A stretch of 64,000 bases of DNA from Archegozetes longisetosus (GCA_018873245.2 JAEMBT020000002.1:4096001-4160000), one strand, 5' to 3'; positions 48,961 through 61,597 are shown, counted from the first letter of the stretch. Made by a program: numbers and translations. Notes: generated by a model from the sequence alone, not told the origin.

Positions 48961-50335
48961 ACAACTCAATAATACCAAAAGTTAAGCCATCGATAAATCT
49001 AAAACTTAAAAAAGTTGTTGCAAAATATCCCAAAGAGTTGGAAGTAATAAGTGGTAAATTGATGTGTAAATTGTGCGTTAAAGAGATATCTCTTGACCAC
49101 AAACATGGTATACATAACGTTAATATGCATTTAGATACTAATAAACATAAAGATAAGAAAAAAAATAATGACTCAACTCAAGAATTCATCGAGATTTCAT
49201 TGGAAAGAATGGAAAAAAATCAATTTCGAAATGAATTTTTTTGCAGGTTTAAAAAAGCGTTCGTTGAGTCGAATATACCATTAGATAATTTGATAAACAC
49301 ACATTGAGAGAGTTCTTCAAGAAATATATGAAACGCGATATCCCAACGTCACAGAATTTAAGACAGAATTATGTGAAAAAAATGTAATTTCAAAGATAAG
49401 AGAAGTTTTAGGCGATAATCCTATTTATCTTATTGTCGATGAAACGACGGATAAGCGTAACAGGTATGTAATTAATGTTCTCGTCGGCGCTCTTAATGGA
49501 AATCAATCGAAGCCTATGTTAATATCGACTACTTTTGTAGATCAAACTAATAACAAAACAGTTTCTCAATGTTTAATGGATTCTCTGAGAATGATTTGGC
49601 CTAAAAATACTCATTTCGATCGTGTTTGGCTCGTAGTCTCAGATCAGGCTTTATATATGCTTAAGTCAATGAATGGGTTGAAAGAGTTTTTCCCGAACTT
49701 ACATCACATTACATGTATTGTCCACGCATTACATAGAGTTTGCCTTAAAATATCAGAAGATAACACAGAAATAAATTCATTGATAGCTTTATTCATAAAA
49801 TAATGATTAAATTGCCGCTAAGAAAATACCAATTTAAGCAAAAAACAGGTTTATGTCTCCCTCCAAAGCCAGTGGTCACCCGTTGAGATTCATGGCTGAA
49901 GGCAGCATTTTATTACGCTGAAAATTATACAAAAATTAAAGACTTCATCAATGATTTACCCAATTCTAGTGATGCTATAAAACTAATAAAACTCATAACT
50001 CGAAAAAACTAATAACTAGTAATACTTTGAAGGATAGTTTGTAAGACATTCGAGATAAGAATTATCTAATAAAAGTAATTGAAGATCTGCAAACTCAGAA
50101 ATTGAAAGTAACGAAACAAATGGAAATTCTAAAAAGTGTGGAACCGAGACTTAGCGGCAATAGCTTAGAAAAACTGAGAAAGTCTTTAACTAAGAATCCG
50201 GACTTGAGAAAGGTAACTGAAAATACTGGTTATGATTTCAAGTTGAAGAAAAGATATGCACCACTCGTTTCTGTAGACGTCGAACCTTCTTTCAGTAAAT
50301 ACAAAGATATTCTTCAGACAAACGCTACAATATGA
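48961..50335 (+). mobile_element. hAT-superfamily transposase, decayed
   Basis: A DNA transposon gene of the BED-finger hAT type related to CGGBP1-like sequences. The plus strand shows a zinc finger ('KLMCKLCVKEISLDHKHGI..HL....H', about 49040-49140), then 'VDETTDKRNRYVINVLVGAL' (about 49440), 'WLVVSDQALYMLKSM', 'FPNLHHITCIVHALHRVC' (about 49630-49750), and a tail with 'LKKRYAPLVSVDVEPSFSKY' (50250-50320), where the SER/FS dimerisation part should be. The frame is interrupted at least three times (after 49307, 49803 and before 50102), so no functional protein is made. It is a different hAT lineage from the fragment at 7.4 kb. Confidence 0.82.
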
Positions 50336-51057
50336 CAGTAAAAACTATCGAACACATGAATATTATATGTTTTAATGCGTTTTTAAGAGAAAACTAACTT
50401 TAATTTTCAATATAAAATCTAGAAAAGTGTAATTTTCGAAAGAATAGCATAATAAAAATTTAAATTCCTATTTTTTAGTCCTATTTTTGCTTGTTTTTAG
50501 CACTAAAGTTCTACATATTTTTGCAAGCTTTTAGTCCTAGAAAGTTGTGTCTGGTTATATCTAATAAATTGATTGGTTTAACACGGTGATTTCAATCCTT
50601 TTCACACTGTGTACCACTAAAACGCCCTAAAATATTAGGTACCACTAGTGCTCCGCATGAACCGAGCCTATTTGAGGGAAATGGCAAATTTAGTCAAACT
50701 TTCGAGTCCAAATCACACCTGGGTAGGACTCAAATAAATTTGAAAGATTTGAATTTATATTAAGCCGGAAAATGTTCTGAAATTTTCTAAAATTTCCTAG
50801 AAACTTATGGAAAGTTCAAGAAATTTCTCTAAACCTGTAGAACATCGTGAATACAGAAACTTTAGTTTCTGGTTTTCACAAACAATTTTTATTTATTTTT
50901 CTTTTCTTTCTTCTCCTTTCTTTGTCTAAATTATGAGAAATGAGACGATGAAGCTGCTATTCTTAATTGAACACAGCTGTAGTATGTCAGAAAAATGGTT
51001 TTATGGCTCTGTTTTTCAAAACAAAGTCATAAAAACGGGAGTCTTGGGAAAATTATT

Positions 51058-51475
51058 AGTAAAAATATTTCATGCGTCGTCAATTGGGACGACACATGAA
51101 ACGACTAATTAATAAGAAAGATGACCAAAGGTCAACACCGTTCGGCCAATCTCTTGTAAGGGTCCAGCGATCAGGTATGGACTTAACTTTAAGCCATTGC
51201 ATTAATTTCTATGTACTTAAAGTGATGTTCGAGTCCAAAGTCGGCACTCTCGCAGACATTCTCTGTATATAATACGTATATCTACATTTTGTATAACTCT
51301 AACTTAAATAGCTTTTCTTCGTTACATTTGAGTTCTAAATTGTTGTTCTATTTGTGTTACCGTGTGTATGAGATTCAGTTGATGTAAGAAAGAGAATTCC
51401 AACAAAGTTCATCTCCACGCCCTACGTAGGAGTTACAAAGAAAATTGGAGAAGCACTCATTGCAATTAAAATATT
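51058..51475 (+). repeat. dispersed repeat, copy 1 (LTR-like, unproven)
   Basis: About 420 bp that aligns with 58488-59460 after removal of a mariner MITE from the latter. Shared blocks include 'CAACGCCGTTCGGCCA'-like and 'GATCAGGTATGGACTTA'-like sequence. The length and single-unit form would fit a solo LTR, but no internal retroelement region or target duplication was found. Old and diverged. Confidence 0.45.
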
Positions 51476-51640
51476 CTAGAGTTTTTTAGATCGTTTTCAA
51501 AACTTATGAAATAATCTAGAACATTCTAGAACGCTTCATAATCTAGAATATTCTAGAACGTTTTAAAAAAAACTATAGAACATTCTACTAAGCCATAGAA
51601 TATTCTGAAATATACTACAATCCCATACTGAATTCATAAA
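51476..51640. repeat. degenerate ATTCTAGAA satellite
   Basis: Seven to eight imperfect copies of a unit of about 20 bp containing TCTAGAA(C/T)ATTCTAGAA. Confidence 0.7.
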
Positions 51641-52320
51641 ATATCTTAAAAGTACATTTTGGTTTAAAAGGAGGCTTGCTCTATAAAATTAAAAATCATT
51701 TTAGAATCATTTAAAAATATATTTATTCATTAATTGCAGTGAATTCTAGTCTTCGGGTAAGCTCGAGATGAGTTCAAATCAACATTTAAGTTGTGAAAAT
51801 GAAAAACGATAACTCAAAATTCAGTTTAAAATTCTTATTTTGTGACGTAGAACTTGCTGTGATAATAATTGATCAAAAACTTTTATTAAGCCTTTGTATT
51901 TATTGATTTTTCAAAAATGTAGATATTCTTCAATTAAAAGGACTTTTTTATTAGTATTCAGTTGATGGTTTTGCTACTCATTCAAAAATTCTTACACATA
52001 TAGTACGATACTCGAAGCCATCGATTACGCAAACTTCATTTGAATAATCGACAAAAAATATTTATAAGATTCTAATAAGTAGTGAAAATATTTAAATAAC
52101 ATTTAGTATAATTCAAAACATAATTTCTAAACGTCAAAATCTTTGAAGAATAACATTGAATTGGATATTAGTAAAGGTAAACCAATATTGAGTATATGTA
52201 AAGTATTGCGAGAATGAGACACACTTCAGCTATGGCTTTCAAAACCTAAACCAAAATCACATTTTTAAAGGAGATTAACAAAATAGATCTAAATAAAAAG
52301 TAATTGAGTAGTGTTATGGA

Positions 52321-52646
52321 ATAACCAGTCATCTCTTGATCAGTATTGCATATGAAAAAAGCTTTTCCAATGCTATTTAAGGGTACACATAAACCACGAA
52401 ATATATTAAATAAGTCCTTTAAACAAAAGCTTATTTACTAAATAAACAAAGGTTTCAACGAAGCAAAATATTAAGTATTGAGAGAAAATAAAAAAATTAA
52501 TAACAAACAAAACTAAAATTGAATATATATTGAATGAATTAAAATAATATTCTTAAGTAATAAGGAATGCTTTTGGAAGGCGTGGTTTGTATCAAAATTT
52601 ATGGGCCCTTTACAAAAGCAATAATGATCAAGAGATGACTGGTTAT
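52321..52646. mobile_element. short inverted-repeat element (MITE-like)
   Basis: Perfect 22-bp terminal inverted repeat (ATAACCAGTCATCTCTTGAT... at the left, inverted at 52625-52646) bounding about 280 bp of AT-rich non-coding DNA. Superfamily unknown; no clear target duplication. Confidence 0.7.
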
Positions 52647-53393
52647 TGCATATCACCACTCAATTGTGCAAATAGTAAGCAATATTTTAGATAAGTTAAC
52701 TTTACATTATTTAGAGAGAAAGATATTAAATATTCATACAATACGACAGTTACTATCTTGTGATATAATAATTCAAAATATAAATAACCAAATTATTTGA
52801 CTCTCAATTAATAGACTCATGCACTTAATTAATAAAAGTTGTCTCGATGCAATTGAATTAGATTTCTTGATCTTCTGATGCGTGACCCGACAATCATATA
52901 GCAATTCATAATACTCTTTTTAATTACAGAATGCAATTCTATGATGAAAACCAAAATAGCAATAGTGATACCAATAGACCAAACATAAAATGCTGTTCTC
53001 ATACAGTAAAACGAGAAGGATTTAGTTTCGTATTCGCTATTCTCAGTTTTCTTATAAGTTGACAAAAGATATTTTCTTCGAAATCTTTGAGTCTCTTTCG
53101 TTCATTTGTCATATAATCCAGTTTCGACTGTTCGGATAATCCTGTTTACACAATAGAACAAAAATAAAGATTGTTGTAAACGTGGGGTTTTCATCCATTT
53201 CTATTTATGTCAAAATGACGTAGAGCAATATTAAAAAACCTCTAGTTATATGTTTTCAAAACTAATCTTACAAGTCAATCTCAAAGTGCGTTTACTAAAA
53301 AAATTTAAATAAATGAGCGCACACTTCGTTGATTATGCAAAAAACAAGACAGATGCGAAGCGCCCTATGATGACCTAGCCATCATCAAAAAGA

Positions 53394-53919
53394 AAAGGAC
53401 AATGTCCAATTTTGGGTTGTAACTGGGCGGGGCGATTTGACATCATCAGTACTTCCCCTTTGAGGTACCTATATTGTATCCAAATATTAAATGTTAATTC
53501 AGTATAGTTAAGGAACAAATTAATTTAATGATGAATTTTTTATAATGGCTCCTATGGCAAAATCGAAATTTTCAAAACATCATTCGACCCACTTATCCCC
53601 TCTCAAAACGAATAAACGTTTGACATGTTAAAGTTCGAGAACGGCTCTGATTCTTTCTCAGAATTAACTTCAGCCACTACCTTATTAATGATAAAAGTTT
53701 TATTCGATTTGAGAGGGGATAAGTGGGTCGAATGATGTTTTGAAATTTTTGATTTTGCCATAGGAGCCATTATAAAAAATTCAACATTAAATTAATTTTT
53801 TCCTGAACTATACTGAATTAACATTTAATATTTAGGTACAATATAGGTACTCCAAAGGGGAATGTGTTGATGTCAAATCGCCCCGCCCAGTTACAACTCA
53901 AAATTGGACCTTGTCCTTT
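53394..53919. mobile_element. foldback element in IR intron
   Basis: About 525 bp; the two arms (about 230 bp each) are near-identical inverted copies, with outer ends around 'GTTGTAACTGGGCGGGGCGA' and inner ends around 'GAGAGGGGATAAGTGGGTCG'. No coding capacity. Confidence 0.85.
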
Positions 53920-54069
53920 CGGTGTGTTCTATATAGAATTTTAAAAAGTGATCAGAATACTTTGTGGTGTTTATCATTAAGGTGTTTGCTTAATTATTCT
54001 TTAAAAAGGAGATAACTGTGGATTTTCTAATATTTTGAGGATATGAGGCAGCATGTCGCCGTCAAAGAA

Positions 54070-54150
54070 GTATAGCGACTTCGAGGTTCGAACCTTGGAC
54101 CTCGGCCACAAGGTTCGACTCGCTAACCACTACACCCCAGTGACCCCTTA
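54070..54150 (-). repeat. tRNA-His-derived SINE head
   Basis: The minus strand reads as a tRNA with an A box ('TGTAGTGGTTAGCG'), an anticodon loop 'TTGTGGCC' (GTG, His) and a B box ('GGTTCGAACC'). The acceptor stem does not close and unrelated sequence follows, so it is a tRNA-derived repeat inside an IR intron rather than a working tRNA gene. Confidence 0.65.
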
Positions 54151-55550
54151 TATTCATATCTCCTTTTAATAAAATATTTTTGGAAGTTCTGCTTTTGATT
54201 CTACTTTTCATAGCCTTTAATTTGATAACCTAATTGGCTGGTGGGCAATTAGGCCAAATGTCCATATGTTTCTGATTAAACCTATTTAATATGTTTAGCT
54301 ATGCTTTGCATATGAAGTACGCACTATCAAAAACATTGAATATTTTCTTAATAAATGGACTTTTGAGACGTTGTAGAGAAAATAAAATTAGCGGCTTTAC
54401 GACTCACATTTTGTTCAGACCCCTTTCATGGGTCTCATTAAATGACTTTGATAAAAACATGAAATAAGGAACTACTCCTCCACCGCATTTTGAAATATGT
54501 ACATTATTTAAGACATTCAAGTTTTCGCCAATGTGATTGATCCATTCGGGAATTGCATCCAAGTCATGTTTAGCACCTGATATTACAGTTTTTCTTTCTA
54601 ATGTAAGCTTTAAAGCCTTTCTGATTTCTTCTGAATTCGTGAGGTCAACCTCATTAATTCTGTACAAAAATTGTCGCGCCATTTCGTTTTCATTCTTATA
54701 ATTCTTTGAGAAAGTAGTAATATATGAAGTGTAGATTGATGTTGTGATAGTTAAGCCCTTCTTCTCGTAGAGCTGCTCCCATGTATCAATCATGTCGTCA
54801 GGAGTAGTGAGAATAAAGCTGGCGTGAAAAGCACCTGAATATCCAGCAATTAGTACGGTACCAAACAATAACCATAAACTTATAATAAGTCTATTGAGTG
54901 TAGACGGTGACAAATTGGGTATCGTTCTCGAGATAAATGAATGAAAGAATTCCCAAAAAATTAAAAATTTTGAGAACGAATTGTTAATTAGGGCTGAGAA
55001 CAAAGTTATCATAAGCAATATTAGAAATATTGCTATCCAGACTTGAGCTTCAAACCCATGTAAGTATAAAGATTCTTCACGATTCATTCTATTGATTCCT
55101 GAAGCAATATATCCTTCCTCGATTATACCAATCGATCTGCTAAGCTTGTGAGGAACTTTACCCAAATGTGATTCCCATAACTCTATAGTTGATTGTGTTG
55201 CAGGAGTTAAAATAATTGAGTTATTTGTTTCTAAAAACTTTTCAGTGACTTCAATGTAACTCTTTTCACTTATTCTGCTCAAACTTGGAAATGATTAAAT
55301 TTATTTATTAATATTGTTAAAGTGAGCAATTACTCATTCTTAATTACTAATTTTTATACCTATAACCGTAACATTTTGAAAGTTCTTACAATATTTTGAT
55401 AAGTGGTCCGCAAACAACATTTGGATCCTTATAGACGAAAGGCGGTGCCCAGAGCTCTTTGAATGATATAACTCTTTGAGGGTCAATAGTCTTATTTAAA
55501 CCAAAATTTATGACTTCGTTTTCTCTAATATTCACACAAATATCAGCCAT

Positions 55551-57311
55551 GTTTTCGATTCTGGTTCACATCTTGTACTTACAATCAGAACTACTTTACA
55601 GAAATATAATGATTTTTGTTGTCAATAGAACTTTGTTGTCATAGCATTTGGTGACTGGTACTTTTTGATAATGTATTTTGAAATACCTTATTAATTTTTA
55701 AACAATTTGTCAAATAAGTTATTGATTAATACAATTCTGTTCGTTTATGTAAGACTCTAGAATTGACAATTTCGGAGACGTGCACCTAATATTTTTAATT
55801 ATTGGAAGTTGCCATAGCATTTGATATTTAGCTTTTATGTAGAAATATTACGAAATATTCTCATCATTTTTTTATCATATAATCCATCTGTAATATCTGT
55901 CTTTCTATTGATTATTTGATTACTTTGGAGACATGAACACCACATCTCTAATTTTATGTTGTTGTATACATAGAATATTTCATTAAATTGTTGACCGAGG
56001 TAATAGTGATAACATTAAAAATTAGAAATAGTTTATTAACTAAAAATTTAAATATCACGATAAGCGATCGGTTGTATCCTGGCCAATTACTTTTTTGGTA
56101 ACTTTCCTAATTAACTTTAAATTTTTATTCATAGGTAAACAACTATAATTTTATCGCGTTCTATACAGCACTATTCTGCACAAGCTCAGACTCAATGCTC
56201 AACTTTAGGTTCTGGAATTTTTCAGGATAAGGCTCAAAATTTGACTGAGACCTAGTTTACTCAGCTTCTGATTGTGAATATGTTTGCAAATATGAATATT
56301 TGTTAATAAGATAAGACATAACTTTTAACTATTTTTGATTACGATTCATTTGAGTATTTGAACTTGAAAACAAATTCATTTCTATATAAGAATTATATTA
56401 CATCTGTATTAATGCAGTCAATTTGAAACGACTTAACGACACTCGTGCTACCATCTTTCGCCAATTAAAGTCAGCAAAAGATTTGAGAAAGCTAAACACA
56501 TTTTCAACGTCATTATCTTAATTATAACTAAGGCAATACACTTATTGGAAATAAACACAAAACTGCAATAATCACATTTACAATAAAATCTACATACATA
56601 TATTTGTTTACTGTGCGTAACAGTCAATTTTTTAGTCGTAAACTGTAGCTCGATATGTACTTCGGTGCGTCGGATCCTGATATTGTAATGATGATACAGT
56701 TTTTCGCTTTATTTAACTTGTTTTTTCGATGAGTTTCTAGAAGGAATAATTTCTCAAACTTTGTTATTAATTAGAAGTAAGAGATGTCTAAAATATTTTA
56801 GCTTCTTTAAATGTTTATAATTAACTTAGTGATATAAACATTTTAAATACCTTAATTCGTATAAAGCATTTATTAATAACCTAAAAAATAAGTGTCCTAA
56901 AAACTTTCTATATAATAATGCTGTTAATTTAGAGCAATAATGCCTCAAATTAATTTGAAGAGTCCTATAGATTTATTTTATTACTTTGTATTTTCTGTGG
57001 TTTTTCAAACGAATTTATAGGTGTGAAGAAAACCGCCTTTAGCACTTAAAGTTGACTCTCACCCAATCTTCAAAATTAACACAATATCAAAGTCTTAGAA
57101 CCAATCTAAAACTTAATAAAATACATGCCTACTGATCGAACAATTTTCCTGTAAAACAACGGGTGTTACTTCATTTCTGCGCTCTTTTTTCACATTAAAA
57201 CAATACTGTAAAACCTATAAAAAGTTAGTAATTCCTTTATAACTTAAATAACTATACTCACAACTAACTAATCTATGCAACTCCTGTATAAGTTCCCAGC
57301 CTTTTACAATA
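55551..57311. other. gene-free interval
   Basis: 1.8 kb of AT-rich DNA upstream of the second IR. No open frame with domain evidence and no repeat with definable ends. Confidence 0.45.
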
Positions 57312-57861
57312 CAGTCGAACATCGGTTTTATGTACTCGTTGGGACCAAAAAACTTAGTACATAAAATCGGTGGTACATAAAATCCAGTTATGGCTGAAAC
57401 GCATTAAAAAGTTACAAATAGTTCTTAAATAGTATGTTTATTTTAAATCAATGAGTTGCATTTAAGTACTGAGTAATCTTTGATTGTATACAATTTTTAG
57501 TATGATTTGACAAAATCGTTGACTCTATTCCTTGTAATTTATTGATGAGGTCCTGGTAAAGGTCTTCACTATCCCTATCACTATTTTAAAAACTAAAGTT
57601 CGTTGAAGACTAAAATTACTTTATAACTTAATCTCTGATAAAGCCTATTAATCTCCTTTGTTTAGTTCAAACGCAAACCTATACCTTTGTATTTTGGCTC
57701 ATTTACGAAAATTTCTAACTTAGTACATAGAATAGATGTTAAGCTAGAACAGGTACATAAATTCGATTTGTACATATAATTGATGTACACACTTTTCTAA
57801 TATTAAGTCAATGAAGGTTCTATTTTAAACTAGTACATAACATCGACGGTACAGATGACTG
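57312..57861. mobile_element. pogo/Tigger-type MITE
   Basis: 550 bp with ends CAGTCGAACATCGGTTTTAT / CAGTCATCTGTACCGTCGAT (right end on the minus strand), flanked by TA on both sides, as expected for pogo-like Tc1/mariner elements. The interior repeats 'GTACATAAAATCG'-like units. No transposase. Confidence 0.72.
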
Positions 57862-57890
57862 TATTGTGTAGAAACGTTTCTTATGTAAAA

Positions 57891-58478
57891 ACGAGTCAAC
57901 CAGGGCTAATGTGTCTTAGTGGGTTCCCAATTCCCTATACCCAACTGTGATACATCATTAGATTCGATTCGTCGAGCTGAACATTTCGATAAAAAATTTA
58001 ACCACTTCTGGCTAACTCCCGACGGAAGTGATTGACGCCACTAAGTGATATGTCATTGAGCTCGGGATATCGAATTGAGCATTTTGATGCTCACTTGATC
58101 AGTTATCACAAGTAGTTTTCAAGATATCCATCTTTGTTTGGTTTAGTGCCTTGTAATTGCTTAACCTGGATTTTTCGAGTCGTAACCCAAACAGACCTGA
58201 TATAACTAAGAGAGAAAAGGTCGCATCGCGAAGCGATCGACTCTATTATACCTTCAAATCAGGTTTGGTTTGGGTTGCAACTTGGTAAAGTCAGTTTTAT
58301 CCATTTTCGAGTGGATTAGATTTGGGTGGCTAGAAGCGGTCAGGTTTGGGTTGAAAGTGGTTAAGTGTGGTATCGAAACGTTCAGCTCGACGAACTGAAT
58401 CCGATGATGTATCACACTTGGGGTGGGGATCGGGAACCCTTTAGACCCACTAGCCCGAATTTACCCCGGTAAACTAAT
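57891..58478. mobile_element. MITE, family X, copy 2
   Basis: Same terminal and subterminal structure as the copy at 47.8 kb (GGGCTAATG...GGGTTCCC ends; internal 'GATCCGATGATGTATCACA'-like tracts), about 585 bp. Its left end lies about 30 bp from the pogo MITE, and its right end abuts the dispersed repeat. Confidence 0.8.
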
Positions 58479-58487
58479 TAGAAGTGT

Positions 58488-59460
58488 TTCATGTGTATTC
58501 AATTGGAAATACACAAGAAATGGTCAATTGATAAGATAGGGTGGCCAATAGTCAACGCCGTTCGGCCAGTTCCTCATAAAGGTCCGGCGATCAGGCATGG
58601 ACTTAGCTTTAAGCCGTCACCTTAATTATTCATATACTAGGTCGTACAAAAAGTTTTAAAGCTCACTCAAACTAAGACTGATACGATGGATCTGAATAAG
58701 CCATTTTTCTTGTCTATATTTCGTATGAAAGATCACAAAAAATTTTCAGAATCGGCTGATTATTTTTCAATCTTTGATCTATTATTAACGTCTAGTTGTT
58801 TGGATCTTATGAAGTCTCATATTTTAGGGTTCAATGAGGGCTGGGAAGCAATTATAATGTAAACATGTTCTTTTGTAGTGTAAAATTATTTTGAAAAAAA
58901 TTGGCCAGATTTCTTCAATTTTCGGAGATTTGGTCGCAAAGAAACAGCTCAAATTGTTTCCTGAGCCCATAATTAGATAATGGAAAAAGTCGTCAACTAG
59001 ACCTGTTTGAAGGATCGCAGGTTGAGAATTAATCAGCCGATTCTGAAAATATTTTGGAGATTTTCATGTGAAATATAAGCAAGAAAAATGGCTTATTCAG
59101 ATTCATCGTATCTGTTTTAGTTTGAGCAGGCTTTAAAACTTTTTGTACGACCTAGTATAAGATGATGCTCTAGTTCAGAATCGAGACTTTCAGACGATTT
59201 TTTGTTTATCATAGTATAGTTATTTAGTCTTATTTTGTATAACTGTTCACTGTTTCTTTGTCTTAAATAAAGTTTTTTGTTCCATTTGATTTTTAATTAT
59301 CGATGTTTCTTTGTGTTTCTGTGTGAGACCTACGGGGTTCTGATAGAGTGATAATGAGTAAGTTAAAGTGAATTTCGATAAGGTTCATCCCACGTACACA
59401 CAGGAATTGCAACGAGAAAATGAAGAAACACTCGTGCAATTACAATATTATAGTAATAGT
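58488..59460 (+). repeat. dispersed repeat, copy 2 (LTR-like, unproven), split by a mariner MITE
   Basis: The parts 58488-58634 and 59158-59460 together match the repeat at 51058-51475. The 519-bp mariner MITE was inserted at a TA inside it, so the repeat is older than the MITE. Confidence 0.45.
58637..59155. mobile_element. mariner-type MITE nested in dispersed repeat
   Basis: 519 bp; terminal inverted repeats of about 110 bp beginning CTAGGTCGTACAAAAAGTTT, with the TA target duplication at 58635-58636 and 59156-59157. The length, TA target and end sequence fit Tc1/mariner. No transposase frame is seen. Confidence 0.88.
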
Positions 59461-59689
59461 GCTGGTACTTTGGTAGATTGGGTTACAAACATACTATATA
59501 TGTTTGGATTCCACCGACTGAGTAGTATGTGACCTCACCTCATGGGTGGTCACGCACTCTTTCTAAAAATTTTCACATAACTAGGTAACGGGTAGTCTGA
59601 ATCTTACGGGACTTGGCTCAATCGACTCAGAATTGAATGTTAAATAAGGGTGTATACTTAGAACACCCCCACCTACATATGAAATTTTT

Positions 59690-61110
59690 TAATTGTCAAA
59701 AAACTATATTTACCAAAGGACATTAGTAAGTTTCTGATGAAAATGGCTAAAAGGAGTTGAGTCACGTAACTGATATGGTTTAAAAGGGGAAATGATATAA
59801 TGAATTTAGGTGAAAAAATTTTTGAAAGAAATGGCTGAACGTATGCTTTTAAAGGCCATTTTAATAATGGAAGTCTATGGGAAAATGGGTTTTTATCTTA
59901 TAGTGTTTTATTGGTTAAACCGATGTGAATAGCGACTAAATATATTAATACTATACGTCGAGACCCTTCCAACAATACCCCGCATGACCTAGGGAAAGGT
60001 CAATGACCTATGTTATTGACGGTCAAAATTCATGATTTTGATGTTTCAAAGGATTAATAAGGTTTCTTAAGATTATCTTTTATTGGTTAGACCGATATGG
60101 ATAAAGGCTAAATAAATTTACACTAAAGGTCAGGATCTTTCCAACGATGTCCCACATGGCCTGTGGAAAGGCCAAAGACCTGAGTTATTAGGGGTCAAGT
60201 TATTTATTTGATGTTATTTAGGTTTTTTAGTGCAATGTTCATTTTTTGAAAATATAAGAGAAACATTATAACTAGATACAGAATAACTAGATTTCAGACC
60301 TTTCTGACGATACCCAACATGACACGAAAAAGCAAAAGGATCGCCGATAGGCAATCCTAACACTTCCCTGTGAACCATGATGTTGCAGTTCTATTCAGGC
60401 TCATCATCATCGGAATCACTGACAGGCATACCTACAGGGAAGTGTTGGTTAAGGAGCTCTGCCGGTGTTGTTGGCTGAGGACATTCGTGCCTGGATCTTA
60501 TTGACATACTATATGGATGACCTAAAATAACTGAAGATGTACTTTATGAATGGCACCAAGTCGGTGTGGACGTAGTTTATGGATGACCTATGTTGGTGAT
60601 CAAGGCTTTAAATTGACTATTTAGAGTTTATTTCTTCCCAAATCATGATTTGACCCTCCAATGACTCAGGTTACTGACCTTTCTCCAAATCATTTGGGGT
60701 ACCATATGAAAGGTCTTGATCTCTATTATTCATTTATTTAGTTTTGATTTAAATTCTTTTAACTGAAAAAATAACCTTAAAGAACCTTATAAATCCTTAA
60801 AAACATCAAAATCATGAATTTTGACCCTCAATAACTCAGGTCATGTGGGGTATCGTTGGAAAGGTCTTGACGTATAGTATTAACATATTTAGTCGTTATT
60901 CACATCGATTTAACCGATAAAAGCTATAAGATAAAAACCCATTTTCCCATAGACTTCCATTATAAAAAATGGATTTCAAAAGCATACTTCTGGCCATTTT
61001 TTCACTTAAATTCATTATATCATTTCCCCTTTTAAACCATATCAGTCACGTGACTCAACTTCTTTGAGCCATTCCCTATGGAAACTTACTAACATCCTTT
61101 TCTTAAATAT
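59690..61110. repeat. 1.4-kb foldback with internal tandem units
   Basis: Outer arms (about 59690-60060 and 60790-61110) are inverted copies sharing 'GAAAATGGGTTTTTATCTTA', 'TAAACCGATGTGAATA' and 'GGTCAAAATTCATGATTTTG'-like tracts. Between them are two or more diverged units of about 190 bp that repeat '(C/T)CAACGATGTCCCACATG...AGACCTGAGTTATTAGGGGTCAA'. A small inverted pair (AACACTTCCCTGT and its complement) lies at 60358 and 60434. Non-coding. Confidence 0.7.
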
Positions 61111-61157
61111 TGATTAGATTATTGAAATGGTTCATGGCAATATGAAAGGGGCTATAA

Positions 61158-61593
61158 TAGGGTGACCAAGTCAAAAACAACTAAATGCGGACGAAAAAAT
61201 TTGGTCCCCTTATAAAATATTTCTTAAAAATTTTCATTTTAAAACAAGTTTTATTTAAAAATTTACAATCTTTATTCATTATTCAAAAACTTATACTTCT
61301 GAAATTTTGCTGCATATAATAGTTCGTTTTTGATTTTAATGAAATCATTAAATTCCGAATACGTCATTAAAAATGAAATCTCATGTATATACCGCTCTTA
61401 CTAAACTAACATTCATTCGATTAAGTTCATCAGACCAAAGATTTTGGCAGTAAGAAACGTGTTGATAATAAAATTGCATTCTTTGCATTAAACAAAATCT
61501 TATAGTGTAAACGTTTAAAGTTAAATCTTTAAAAATGTAATATTTCTGTCCCGCAAAAGGTGCATATGGGATGCGGGATACTTGGTCACCCTA
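61158..61593. mobile_element. hAT-like MITE inserted in foldback arm
   Basis: 436 bp with ends TAGGGTGACCAAGT (inverted at 61580-61593). The flanks GGCTATAA and GGCTAGTC look like a diverged 8-bp duplication. It interrupts the left end of the palindrome that follows. Confidence 0.7.
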
Positions 61594-61597
61594 GGCT

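Larger units (their letters stand above)
52829..55550 (-). pseudogene. variant ionotropic receptor (IR), likely pseudogene
   Basis: Three exons recovered: 55550-55390 (ATG, ligand-binding start 'KELWAPPFVYKDPN'), 55283-54408 (TM1 'VWIAIFLILLMITLFSALI', pore region, TM2 'LIISLWLLFGTVLIAGYSGA', second ligand half) and 53141-52829 (TM3 'AFYVWSIGITIAILVFIIEL'). Junctions are GT-AG and total length is a multiple of three (449 codons). In exon 3 the usual 'GLYDKW' region reads GLYDK then TGA at 53104-53102, consistent with Trp (TGG) to stop just before TM3. Without readthrough the product would lack TM3. The first ligand-binding half is also short. The 1.27-kb second intron (54407-53142) carries a foldback element and a SINE. 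It is distantly related to the IR at 24 kb. Confidence 0.72.

Noticed and set aside
51072-51272. 66-codon plus-strand frame
   Set aside because: Inside a dispersed repeat; not preserved in the copy at 58.5 kb.
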